Source: Lantana camara
Taxonomy: Eukaryota > Streptophyta > Magnoliopsida > Lamiales > Verbenaceae
Direction of reading: 5' to 3'
DNA length: 64,000 nt
NCBI GenBank assembly: GCA_037501455.1
Contig: CM074864.1
Span: 58,650,001 to 58,714,000, forward strand
The translations under genes and the position numbers were made by a program. Every line of letters starts with the position of its first letter. Within the stretch, counting starts at the first letter, position 1. Positions 34,316 through 45,226 of this stretch are shown here, piece after piece. The notes beneath the pieces are model-generated. The model searched no databases. It worked only from the letters and a program-made list of their open reading frames with translations, and was not told the DNA's origin.

Positions 34316-36722
34316 ATGGATCCTGATGGCTCATCTCATGTTTCCTCTATATTTTCGCCTGATGATCCCTACTTTCTTCCTCCTTCCGAGCATCTCAATT
34401 CCTTCCTTGTTTCCCAGGCTCTCACCGGCGACAACTACCACACTTGGAGTCGCTCCATGCTTATCGCCTTATCTGCCAAAAACAAACAAGGTTTTGTCGA
34501 TGGATCACTCATTGCTCCGGCGATTACTGATTTCGATGCTTGTCGGAAGGCTTGGATCAGGCATAATCATATTGTCATTTCATGGATTATTCACTCTGTA
34601 TCCAAAGAGATCACGGCTAGCATTTTGTTCTCTGATTCTGCCAGAGAAATTTGGCTTGATCTCCGTGACGGTTCCGCAGTCAAATGGACCAAGAATCTTG
34701 CAATTGAGGCAAGCTTTACTTTCTACTTGTCAGGAATCTTCCTCTATCAGCATCTATTCACGAAATTGAAGGCAATTTGGGTGGAGCTTTCCAATTCTAG
34801 GTCAGTCTGCCCTTGCAACAGATGCACCTGAGATGGCGTTCATGATTTGTGTCTCTTTTACCAATCCAAGTATGTCATGGCTGTCCTCATGGGTTTGAAT
34901 GATTCCTACGCTCAAATTCGCAGCCAAGTCTTTATGATGGATCCACTGCCTTCCATCAGTAAGGTGTTTACCTTGGTTACGCAAGAGGAGCGGCAGTGTG
35001 AATTAGGTACTGTTTCTTCTTCTACTAATGCTCCCATGGCTTTCACGGTCAGAAATTTAGCTCCATCTCCCTCGCCTTCTGGTACTACTTCTTGTCCTCT
35101 TCGTTTTCCTGTACGATCTGGTGGTCGTGGATAGAATTCAGGCAGAGGTCGTGGAAAATTGGAATGCTCTCATTGTCGTAGGGACAATCACAATGTTGAT
35201 CGTTGCTACAAACTCCACGGTTATCCTCCTGGATATTTCTCTGATAATCGTGCTAGATTTCCATCTATTCATCAACCTGTGCAAGTGAATCAGGTTACTC
35301 AGGTTACTTCTTCATCTGCTAATGATAGTGCTGCTTCAGAATCCGTCTCTCTTAGTTCCAATGCATTTCTGAATTCATTGTCTGACCAACAATATCAATC
35401 TTATCCTTGTTATCCTCACAATTGCAGATTTCAAATGCATCCTTACCCTCTGGAACTGAGAATCATGGTCAGCATCAGGCGGCTACAGGTATCTCTTTAT
35501 CTGCTTCCACTTCCTTCCGTGTTGGGCATAACAAATGGATACTAGATTCTAGAGCTAGCCGTCATATTGTCTGTGATAAGTCTTTATTGGAACATATTGA
35601 ACCTGTATCCGATGCACATGTAGTTCTGCCTGATGGTTCTGTATTCAATGTTGATTTTAAGGGATCAGTCACAGTTCATCCTTCTATTACATTGCATGAT
35701 GTGTTCCTGGTTCCACAGTTCAATTTTAACCTCATCTCTATAAGTCACATATTGCAGCATTCCTCTATTTCCATCTCATTTCATTCTGATCAATGCTTCC
35801 TTCAGGATTCAACCTTGAAAGTGATGATTGGCAAGGTTGAGCTTCAGGGTGGTTTATACATATTGGATACAACTCCTATTCCTTGTAATAGTTTTTCTTC
35901 AATAAATGTTGTATCTGAAAGTACTTGGCATGATAGGTTAGGACGTGTTCCTTTTCATGTACTTGAACAATTGAAACCTGTTTTGGGATATAAGAATGCC
36001 ACTTTGGCTTTTTCACCTTGTAATGTTTGCCCTTTGGCCAACCAAAAGAGATTATCTTTTCCTTATGGACAACACAGATCTTCTCATGCATTTGATCTTT
36101 TACATGCTGATATTTGGGGGCCATTTAATCAATCTCCTGCTAATCCCTTCAAATATTTCTTAACCGTAGTGGATGATCATACTAGGTTTACCTGGGTTTT
36201 CTTGCTCAAATATAAATCTGATGTACTATCCACTATTCCTCAGTTTTTCCAGCTGATTAAGACTCAGTTTCATAAACAAATAAAATGTTTTAGATCAGGT
36301 AATGCTCCTAAGTTATCATTTACTAACTTCTTCAAGGAGCAAGGGGTCATTCATCAGTTTTCTTGTGTTGAGAGACCTCAACAAAACTCTGTAGTAGAGA
36401 GGAAGCATAAACACTTATTGAATATGGCCAGAGCATTGTACTTCCAGTCTAGAGTCCCTATATAGTACTGGACAGAGTGTGTGCTTACTGCTGTATATCT
36501 CATCAACAGAACTCCTTCAGTGCACCTTCAACACAAATCACCATATCAACTGCTATATCAATCAGACTTTGATTTTGCTACATTGAAGGTATTTGGATGC
36601 TTGGCATTTGCCTCCACTTTACATTCTCAAAGACATAAATTTACTCCTAGAGCCAAACCATGCATTTTTTTGGGATATCCAAATGGGGTTAAAGGATTGA
36701 GTTGGGTAGACTCCTCCATGTA
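34316..36722 (+). pseudogene. copia A gag, protease and integrase
   Basis: Gag starts MDPDGSSHVSSIF and carries NYHTWSRSMLIALSAKNK, with a frameshift near 34680 and stops. A zinc knuckle CSHCRRDNHNVDRC lies near 35165. The protease-like segment WILDSRASRHI has Arg in place of the Gly after the catalytic Asp-Ser. Integrase has HADIWGPF and QQNSVVERKH, but the second catalytic Asp is replaced (FRSGNAPK). A stop lies at about 36465 (VPI*YW). The last recognisable part is [16 protein letters not shown], after which about 225 bp of unrelated sequence interrupts the frame. Confidence 0.82.
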
Positions 36723-36924
36723 AACGAAGGGCACAAGCCCAACCTAACTTCTTCGCTTCCAAAAAAAGAAAAAAAACAAGCTAGTACATTAAATAACCTT
36801 CAACACATGCACACATAATGACTCCGGAGCCTTTGGTTGCCTCCAACGTACGGCTCTATGAGAAGGGTGGTGGACAAAAATAGCCTTGTTTTACCTCACT
36901 CTCGTCTTCAATGGAGTCTGCAGA
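36700..36924. other. Unidentified 225-bp insert within copia A pol
   Basis: Foreign sequence separates the integrase C-terminus from the following copia A coding segment. It contains an AAACGAAGGGCACAAGCCC stretch and an A-rich run near 36765. No inverted ends or target duplication were recognised. Confidence 0.5.
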
Positions 36925-37766
36925 CTTTTAGATATGTATTCCAAGGAGATTTTTATCTCTAGAGAGATTATTTTTCATGAAAGTGTTTTTTCCCTTTCAC
37001 CATGATTCTCCTGCAACTCCCACTTGTGTTGAATTTCCTGAACTTTCTGAAGTTTCTCTTCCAATTCCAGATCTGAAGTTTTTGAAGTTGGCATGCCATA
37101 GAATTGAATAATACATGGACTGTAATGCCTCTTCCAGCAGATCATCATTCCATAGGCTGCAAGTGGGTGTACAGAACCAAATTTAACTCTGATGGCACCT
37201 TGGAAAGACATAAGGTCAGGTTAGTTGCCAAGGGTTATAGTCAACTTGAAGGTATAGATTTCATGGATACTTACTCACCAGTGGGCATGCTAGCTACTGT
37301 AAAGACTTTATTAGCTCTGGCCAGTGCTAACAATTGGGACCTTGCACAGTTGGATGTCAACAATGCTTTTCTAAATGGGGATTTATTTGAAGAAGTCTAT
37401 ATGGATCTACCACAGGGCTATAGTTTGCCACCAAACAGCCCTACACACTTTGGGAAACTAGTTTGCATATTAAATAAATCCATTTATGGCCTGAGACAAG
37501 TTTTTGGGCAATGGTATGCAAAGTTTTCAGCATCTTTGATTCAATTTCACACAATCAAAGGCAGATTATTCCTTGTTTACAAAAGGTTCTGGTTCATAAT
37601 TTCTTGCTCTCTTAGTCTATGTTGATGATATAATCATCACAGGCCCGGATCCCTCATTAATACACTCTCTCAAGAAGTTTCTTCATTAACAATTCAAATT
37701 AAAAGATCTTGGACCATTGAAATTTTTTCTTGGACTTGAAATTGTAAGATCAAAGGAGGGCATTGT
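36925..37766 (+). pseudogene. copia A reverse transcriptase, N-terminal part
   Basis: The reading resumes with SKEIFISREIIFHESVFPF, then GCKWVYRTKFNSDGTLERHK, LVAKGYSQLEGIDF, QLDVNNAFLNGDLFEEVYM and SIYGLRQ. A frameshift near 37545 precedes YVDDIIITGPD (about 37617), a stop follows, and then LKDLGPLKFFLGLEIVRSKEG. Element B is inserted immediately afterwards. Confidence 0.82.
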
Positions 37767-38135
37767 TGTTGGTTTGTGGGATAATTTGTATCCCACATTG
37801 GAATTCTAGAATAGGGCAATTGTTATTTGTCCCACATAGGAGTTTTGTAATAGTTTGGGAAGGAGCTAACACTATAAATAGGCTCCTCCCCCTTCTAGCT
37901 TAGTGCATCCAAACAAAGTCTCTCTCTACTTTGTAATATTTCTTAGGTGAAATATAATTTGAGTAGTGCCCGAGGACGTAGGCTAAATCGGCCGAACCTC
38001 GTTAAATTTGGTGTTCTTTTCATTACGCCTTTTAATAGCCTTTTTGGGTTATATTTAGTTTATTTTTGCCTAATTTTTCCTTTGTGTAATTTTAGGCATT
38101 ATAGTTCTAAATATTTGTTCACCGTTTTCACAACA
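37767..38135 (+). repeat. Left LTR of copia B
   Basis: 369 bp, TGTTGG to ACAACA, with a CACTATAAATAGGCTCC-type TATA region at about 37872. Confidence 0.9.
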
Positions 38136-38445
38136 AGTGGTATCAAAAGCCAAAGGTATCGGAGTATGCTCTGTGGTTGCAGCTTAGTCTGATCTTCCAC
38201 ATCAGAAACAGACGAAGAGGGCTCGGTGGGCATCGCACATTGACGAGCATCGGTAGGCATCGTGCATCGGCCGGCTCAGCAGGTATCGCGCATTGGCAGG
38301 CTCAGCAGGAATCGCGCATCGACAGGATCGGTTGGCATCAAGCATTGGTGGCTATTGAAAGAAAGGTGTAGCAGAAATGACAAAGGATGAGATCACTCCT
38401 GAAGAAGCAAAGGCAGTTTCCACCTAGACTTCCAGCTCGTTCAAC

Positions 38446-41400
38446 TTGGCAAGGACTGGAATGGCAAATACGAGAATCGCGGTGGAGATCTTCGATGAAT
38501 CCGGTCATTTCGGCATATGGCAAAGCGAAGTTCTAGACGTTCTATTCCAGCAAGGTTTAGATCTCGCCATTGAAGAGAAGAAACCAGAAGAGGTTGATGA
38601 CAAAGATTGGAAGACCATCAACCGTTTGGCATGTGGTACAATTTGCTCATGTCTCTCCAAAGAAAAGAAGTATACTTTTTGCATGGAAACTTCTGCAAGC
38701 AAGTTGGGGAAGGCATTGAAGGAGAAATTCTTGAAGAAAAATAGTCAGAACAAGCTGCATATGAAGAAAAGACTGTTTTGCTTCACGTATGTTCCCGGTA
38801 CCACGATGAATGAGCACATCACTCAATTTAATCAGTTGATGGCTGATTTATTAAATTTGGATGTGGCTTTTGAAGACGAGGATCTTGCGTTGTTGTTGTT
38901 GGGATCGCTTACGGAGGAGTTCGAGTTTCTCAAGACAACCCTACTCCATGGAAAGGTTGATGTTTCACTCGGCGAAGTGTGTACAGCCTTATACAGTTAC
39001 GAACTAAGGAGGAAGGATAAGAAATGAAGCACTAATAGAGCAACAGAAGCCCTAGTTGTGAGAGGTCGTCAGCAAAGCCAGTCAAAAGGGAGAAGAGGGA
39101 GATCAAAGTCAAAGAGTAAAGTTGCCAAAGATGAGTGTGCCTTTTATCACGACAAAGGACACTGGAAAAAAGACTATCCAAAGTTGAAGAAAGGAAAGAC
39201 TCCGCCAGACGCCAATGTAGCCGACTGCAAAAGCGATGCAGAGTCAGATGTTTCCTTAGTGGCTTCACCTTCAACGCCAAGTTCAGACGAGTGAATATTA
39301 GATTCGGGTTGCACCTATCATATGTCTCCCATTCGGGAGTGGTTCTTCGATCTTGAAGAATTCGATGGAGGAGTTGTTTACATGGGAAATGATCAGACAT
39401 GTAAAATGGCAGGGATAGGTTCAGTCAAGCTACGGAATCACGATGGATCTAGCAGAATTCTGAAAGATGTTCGGTTAGTGCCCGGCTTAAAGAAAAATCT
39501 CATCTCATTAGGGGTCTTGGAGTCAAAAGGCCTAGTTGTGACGATGCGAGATGAAGTTCTTAAAGTAACTTCGGGGGCACTCGTAATGTTGAAGGGTGAG
39601 AGAAAGAACAACTTGTATTTCTACCAAGGTAATACAGTTGGTGGGACAGTAGCAGGAACAATAACTTCTAGTAGCAGGAAGGATGCTGAGGCAACAAAGT
39701 TGTGGCATATGCATTTGGGTCACGCTGGAGAAAAATCCTTACAAATTCTTGCTAAGCAAGGTTTGTTGAAAGGTGCGGAGACTTGCGAATTAGAGTTCTG
39801 TGAGCATTGTGTTCTGGGAAGGCAAAGAAGGGTGAAATTCGGCACAGCTATTCACAATACCGAGGGTATTTTGGACTATGTGCACTCTGATGTGTGGGGA
39901 CCTTCCTAGACGGAGTCACTTGGAGACAGACACTACTTTGTCACCTTTATCGATGATTTTTCCGAAAGAGTTTGGGTGTTTCCTAAGAAGCACAAAGGTG
40001 AAGTGCTTGGAGTTTTTCTAAAGTGGAAAACTCAAGTTGAGAACCAGACTGGAAGAAAGATCAAAGTTCTCTGAACAGACAAAGGTGGAGAATACAAGAG
40101 CGATCCATTCCAAAAGGTATGCCAAGAACATGGCGTAGTTCGTCACTTCACAGTAAGAGAAACACCACAACAGAATGGGGTGACAGAGCGTATGAACAGG
40201 ACATTAGTGGAGAAAGTTTGTTGTATGTTGTCTAATACTGGATTAGACAGGAAGTTTTGGGCTGAGGCAGTAACATACACTCAACATTTCGTCAATCGTT
40301 TGCCATCATCTGCAATAGGTGGGAAGACTCTGGAAAGCCTGCAACAGATTATGACTCTTTAAGTGTGTTTGGTTCTACCGCATACTATCATGTGAATGAA
40401 TCAAAATTGGATCCTCGAGCAAGGAAGACGCTCTTTATGGGCTTCAACTCTGGGGTTAAGGGATATCGTCTTTGGTGTTTAGAGGCAAAGAAGACGATAA
40501 TAAGCAGGGATGTTACCTTCAACGAATCTGCCATTTTGAATAAGGTAACTCAAGAAGGGGCCGATGGTACTCCGAAGCAGGTGGAGCGTGCACCGGAACA
40601 AGTGGAGTATACACCAGAGCAGGTGGAGTTTGAGAAGATAGCGGTGAGTCCAGCGAAAGACACTATCAATGATTCTTCTACGGCAGAAGAGGAATCGTAT
40701 GAGGAGGAAGTTACTACCCAAGAGCCTCAACAGCAACTAGAGCCAATTGCGATTAGAAGGACACGACGAGAAATTCAGAAACCAGCTCGTTTTGTCGACA
40801 TAGTAGCCTATGCACTTCCTGTAGTTGATTATGTTCCATCCACATTTTCAGAAGCTATCTGGAGCTTAGAAAACAATAGATGGAAAGACGCAATGGAGGT
40901 AGAGATGTAATCTCTTCAGAAGAACAAGACGTGTAAGTTGGCACAACTACCAAAAGGTAAGAAGGCATTTGGATACAAATGGGTATTTGCAAAGAAAGAA
41001 GGATTTCCTAACAAAGATGATGTTCGCTACAAGGCAAGGTTGGTAGTTAAAGGCTACGCTCAGAAGGAGGGGGTTGATTACAATGAAGTGTTTTCTCCAG
41101 TTGTTAAGCACTCCTCCATTAGAATTTTGTTGGCCTCGGTAGCGCAGTTGAATTTGGAGCTAGCTCAACTCGATGTGAAGACCGCGTTCCTGCACGGTGA
41201 TTTGGAAGAGAAAATCTATATGTCTCAGTCAGATGGATATAAAGTTGCTGGTAAAGAAAATTGGGTTTGCAAACTAGACAAATCGTTGTACGGATTGAAG
41301 TAATCGCCGAGACAATGGTATAAACGATTTGATAAGTTTATGTTGGGTCAAAGGTACACAAGGAGCAAATACGACCACTGTGTGTATTTGCGTGGGCTAC

Positions 41401-42407
41401 AAGATGGAACTTACATCTAACTACTTTTATATGTTGATGATATGCTGATAGCATCAAAAAGTCAGGATGAAATTAACAAGTTGAAGGCTCAATTGAGTAA
41501 AGAGTTTGAGATGAAGGATTTCGGAGAAGCCAAGAAGATTCTCGGAATGGAGATAAGCAGGGATCGACAGAGAGGTAAGCTTTGGCTGACTCAGAAGCAG
41601 TATTTGAACAAAGTATTGTAGCGGTTTGGTATATGTCAAGATACAAAACCTATAGGTACTTCGTTTGCCCCTCATTTGAAGCTTAGCAGCCAGTTATCTC
41701 CGAAGACGGAAGAAGAATGAGAATACATAGCAAAAGTCTCATATGCGAATGCAGTTGGTAGCCTGATGTATGCAATGGTGTGTACAAGACCAGATATTTC
41801 ACAAGTTGTTGGCGTTGTGAGCAGATACATGCATGATCCGGGAAAAGCTCACTGGCAAGCTGTGAAATGGATTCTGTGGTATATTCAAGATACCGCAAAC
41901 GTTGGTTTATTGTTTGAGCGGGATGAAACACTTGGTCAAACCATAGTTGGATACTGTGATTCTGACTATGCTGGAGATTTGGATAAGTGAAGATCTACAA
42001 CTGGCTACTTGTTCACTTTAGCGAAGGCGCCAGTTAGTTGGAAGTCTACCTTACAGTCAACGGTGGCATTGTCTACAACAGAGGAAGAGTATATGGCCGT
42101 TACAGAAGCTGTAAAGGAAGCAATTTGGCTTCAAGGATTGCTTGAAGACTTAGGAGTTGGTCAGAAACACCTTGTGGTGTATTGTGACAGTCAGAGTGCT
42201 ATTCATATAGCGAAGACCCAAACTTTTCATACGAGGATGAAGCATATTGATGTTCGCTATCACTTTGTGCGGGAAATTCTCGAAGAAGAGCAAATTGTTT
42301 TTCAGAAGATTCGCACTACGGAGAATCCTGCAGATATGATGACCAAGGTGGTGACAAAGGCCAAGTTTAAACATTGTTTAGACTTGGTTAATATCCTGCA
42401 CTTTTGA
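38446..42407 (+). pseudogene. copia B gag-pol, many stops
   Basis: Gag begins near 38446 (MARTGMANTRIAVEIFDE) and ends SYELRRKDKK at a stop. A degenerate zinc knuckle CAFYHDKGHWKKDY lies at about 39145. The protease is ILDSGCTYHMSPIREWF, preceded by TGA where Trp is usual; this wording is typical of the Tork/Tnt1 lineage. Integrase has LGHAGEKSL, VHSDVWGP and QQNGVTERMNR. RT has YKARLVVKGYAQKEGVDY, QLDVKTAFLHGDLEEKIYM and LLYVDDMLIAS; RNase H has YCDSDYAGD and [13 protein letters not shown]. In-frame stops lie at about 39027, 39294, 39909, 40074, 40910, 41303, 41418, 41621, 41719 and 41990, plus a frameshift near 40360. The element is clearly dead. Confidence 0.88.
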
Positions 42408-42507
42408 GTTGGCGCCTGCGGGTACATTTGGAGGCACTACAATCTGTTTGGAGAGATGAAGTTCGTTTGTGTTTGGTGGGACCACAAATTGTACCAAGGT
42501 GGAGATT

Positions 42508-42876
42508 TGTTGGTTAGTGGTATAATTTGTATCCCACATTGGAATTTTAGAATAGGGCAATTGTTATTTGTCCTACATAGGAGTTTTGTAATAGTTTGGG
42601 GAGGAGCTAACACTATAAATAGGCTCCTCCCCCTTCTAGCTTAGTGCATCTAAACAAAGTCTCTCTCTACTTTGTAATATTTCTTAAGTGAAATATAATT
42701 TGAGTAGTGCCTGAGGATGTAGGCTAAATTGGCCGAACCTCGTTAAATTTGGTGGTCTTTTCATTACACCTTTTAATAGCCTTTTTGGGTTATATTTAGT
42801 TTATTTTTGCCTAATTTTTCCTTTGTGTAATTTTAGGCATTATAGTTCTAAATATTTGTTCGCCGCTTCCGCAATA
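42508..42876 (+). repeat. Right LTR of copia B
   Basis: 369 bp, same length as the left LTR with around ten differences by eye, ending GCAATA before the ATTGT duplication. Confidence 0.9.
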
Positions 42877-42881
42877 ATTGT

Positions 42882-43687
42882 GTTAAGTGAGAGGAAATAC
42901 ACATGGCAACTTCTGGAGGAGGGTGGTTATCTAGGTTCTAAACCTTTAAACACTCCAATAGATCCTAATTCCAAATTAAACTCCTTTGATGGAGAAGTAC
43001 TGGAAGATGTTACCAGTTACAGGAAACTCATTGGTAAGTTATTGTATCTTACCTAATTATCTAGGTTTGACATTTGTTTCTCGGTCAACAAATTGAGTCA
43101 GTATGTATCTCAACCGCGCACCATTCATCTTGAGGCAGTGCATCATTTGCTGAGATACTTAAAGGGAACATCTGGCCAAGGTATTTTCTTTCCCTCACAC
43201 AATGAACTGGAGTTAAGTGCCTTTGTTGATGCGGATTGGGCTTCTTACCAAGATACAAGGCCATCCACTTCTGGTTTTTGTATATTTCTTGGCAATGCTT
43301 TGATCTCTTGGAAATCAAAGAAGCAATCAGTGGTTTCTAGATCCTCAGCTGAAGCTGAGTACAGAGCATTTGCGGTTGCCACCAGTGAGTTGGTTTGGAT
43401 TTCATGGTTGCTTAAAGATTTTCAAATCCCACTTCAAGGACCTGTGTTCATGTATTGTGACAATCTTGTAGCTATTCATTTGGCAGAAAATCCTCTATTT
43501 CATGAGCGTACTAAACATATCGAGGTTGATTGTCATTTCATAAGAGACAAGATGTCTACTGGATTTCTCAAGCTACTACCTATGCGGTCGTTACATCAAT
43601 TAGCTGATGTATTCACCAAGGCACTCCCACTTGGTTCTTTGATGGTCAAGTTGGCTGTTAAAAACATTTCCATCCACCTTGAGGGGG
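42882..43687 (+). pseudogene. copia A RT end and RNase H (resumes after element B)
   Basis: The frame resumes IVLSERKYTWQLLEEGGYL after the ATTGT duplication. It continues through a TAA at about 43054 (LLYLT*LSRFD) to RNase H motifs FVDADWASY, RSSAEAEYRAFA and YCDNLVAIHLAENP. It ends SIHLEGVFSKL in the start of the right LTR. Confidence 0.87.
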
Positions 43688-43900
43688 TGTTTTCTAAATT
43701 ATAGAACTTAGAATTAGCTTAGCTTTTCCGCTTACTTAGTTGACGTCATGTTTAGTTGGGATTGTTAGTTGACAGCTACCCTCTTCTACACGTGTCGTCT
43801 ATTTATTGGTCTCTACATTAATGTATATATAAAACTCTTGTATTGAGCTTCAATTCAGTAATGAGAAATTCCAGATTTTGCAAATTCTTCCTTTCTAATA
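43688..43900 (+). repeat. Right LTR of copia A
   Basis: 213 bp, TGTTTTCTAAATTATAG to TTTCTAATA. It follows the GAGGGGG polypurine tract and is followed by the TACAC duplication. Confidence 0.88.
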
Positions 43901-44495
43901 TACACCCGGCAGACACTGAGGTTTGGTCTAATTATATGTTTTGCTAAGATTCGGGCTCAATTTTGCTATTACAATAATTGATTTAAAGCCAAATGTGGAT
44001 CGATAAATGTAAAAAAAACAAAATAGATTATTCACAAAAAATTAGAGATCAAGTCATCAACATTTCATTATTCTTTCACTAGCACGGAAAATCCAATGAT
44101 ATAAGAATTTAAAACCTTGTGTACACTCATTCACTAATCTTTTTGGAGGTAAATATCAACTTTAATTTAACTATAATTCAAACAGATGTGTTTTCTTTCT
44201 TCTTCGTCATCAACCATTGCCCCTACCATGGCCGCTGCAGCATCACCTTCGCAGCACAAAACGGCCACCACCATCAGTGCCGGTACAAAAAATCACACAT
44301 ATATTGTTCTCTCTCTATCTTATTAAATCATCGTAAAAGGTTTTTTCTAAAGACTAATGATTTTTTTAGCATAAGGGATTCATGGTTTTAGGCTTTCCTC
44401 TTAGTAGCAGCTGAGGAAGAAACACAAGAGAAAAGCAAAAGAAAAATAAATAATAAATAAAAAGGATTTTAATTTCTTTTGTAAGGAAATATAAA

Positions 44496-44849
44496 GGGAT
44501 AATTACAGTTTTGGTCATCCAACTATACAACTTATTCTTTTTTAGTTCCTCACTTTCCAATTTTACAATAATGGTCACTGAACTACCGGTTTTTTTACAC
44601 TTTTGGTCCCGCCGTCAGCCTTGGCGCTAAATGAAATGGAATATTCGGTTTAGTTACTCATGTGCAAGACACGTGGAGGACCAAGAGTGTAAAAAACCGA
44701 ATATTCCGTTTCATTTAACGCCAAGGCTGACGGCGGGACCAAAAGTGTAAAAAAACCGGTAGTTCAGTGACCATTATTGTAAAATTGGAAAGTGAGGAAG
44801 TAAAAGAGAATAAGTTGTATAGTTGGATGACTAAAACTATAATTATCCC
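44496..44849. mobile_element. Foldback Mutator-like MITE, 354 bp, in copy 2 intron 17
   Basis: A perfect 9-bp target duplication AAATATAAA lies at 44487-44495 and 44850-44858. The two halves are near-perfect inverted repeats over almost the whole length, from GGGATAATTACAGTTTTGG to ACTATAATTATCCC. It would form one long hairpin if transcribed. Confidence 0.9.
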
Positions 44850-44858
44850 AAATATAAA

Positions 44859-45010
44859 TTACTGATATTTTAAAACTTTTAATATTTAAAAATACTGATG
44901 ATGTTTGATCTGACGTCAAATCCCAACCATTCAGAATTTATATAAGTTGGGTAGAGTCGAGCGATTAGGACTCGAGTATATGAAGAAAATATGTTGTTAC
45001 GAGCGGTGTG
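44859..45010. other. Unidentified host or element sequence left of copia C
   Basis: Sequence absent from copy 1 intron 17. Together with 50067-51020 it appears to be the two halves of the target into which copia C inserted. No gene was seen. Confidence 0.4.
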
Positions 45011-45214
45011 TGTTAGAACATGGTATTGAACATGGTATTGGGGAAATTCTTCATCGAATTTATTGTATTGATGTATTGAATATTTTCTGTGTTACAGGAT
45101 TATAAGATAGCAGAAGTATATAACAAGGTATACAGGAAACAATATCGCTACAAATCAGGTTAATCTACCATAAAGGGCGGAGTCAACTATACCAAATATA
45201 AGCCCTTTCTAACA
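45011..45214 (-). repeat. 3' LTR of copia C
   Basis: 204 bp, bounded by the GTGTG duplication on the left and the polypurine tract on the right (plus-strand view). Confidence 0.92.
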
Positions 45215-45226
45215 CTCCCCCTCAAG

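Larger units (their letters stand above)
37767..42876 (+). mobile_element. Ty1/copia element B (Tork-like), nested in copia A
   Basis: A perfect 5-bp target duplication ATTGT lies at 37762-37766 and 42877-42881. The LTRs are 369 bp each (37767-38135 and 42508-42876), both starting TGTTGGTT. The primer site TGGTATCAAAAGCC lies at 38138. Gag, protease, integrase, RT and RNase H appear in copia order and in sense, with about ten nonsense or frameshift lesions. The element disrupts the RT of copia A. Confidence 0.92.
33976..43900 (+). mobile_element. Ty1/copia element A in copy 2 intron 17 (interrupted by element B)
   Basis: A perfect 5-bp target duplication TACAC lies at 33971-33975 and 43901-43905. 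The two LTRs are 213 bp each (33976-34188, 43688-43900), with a primer-like TGGTACCATCAG after the left LTR and GAGGGGG before the right. Gag-pol is in sense with several lesions. RT is split by element B (37767-42876). Copy 1 shows the empty site (CTTACACCAGGCATACACTG, near 13930). Confidence 0.9.
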
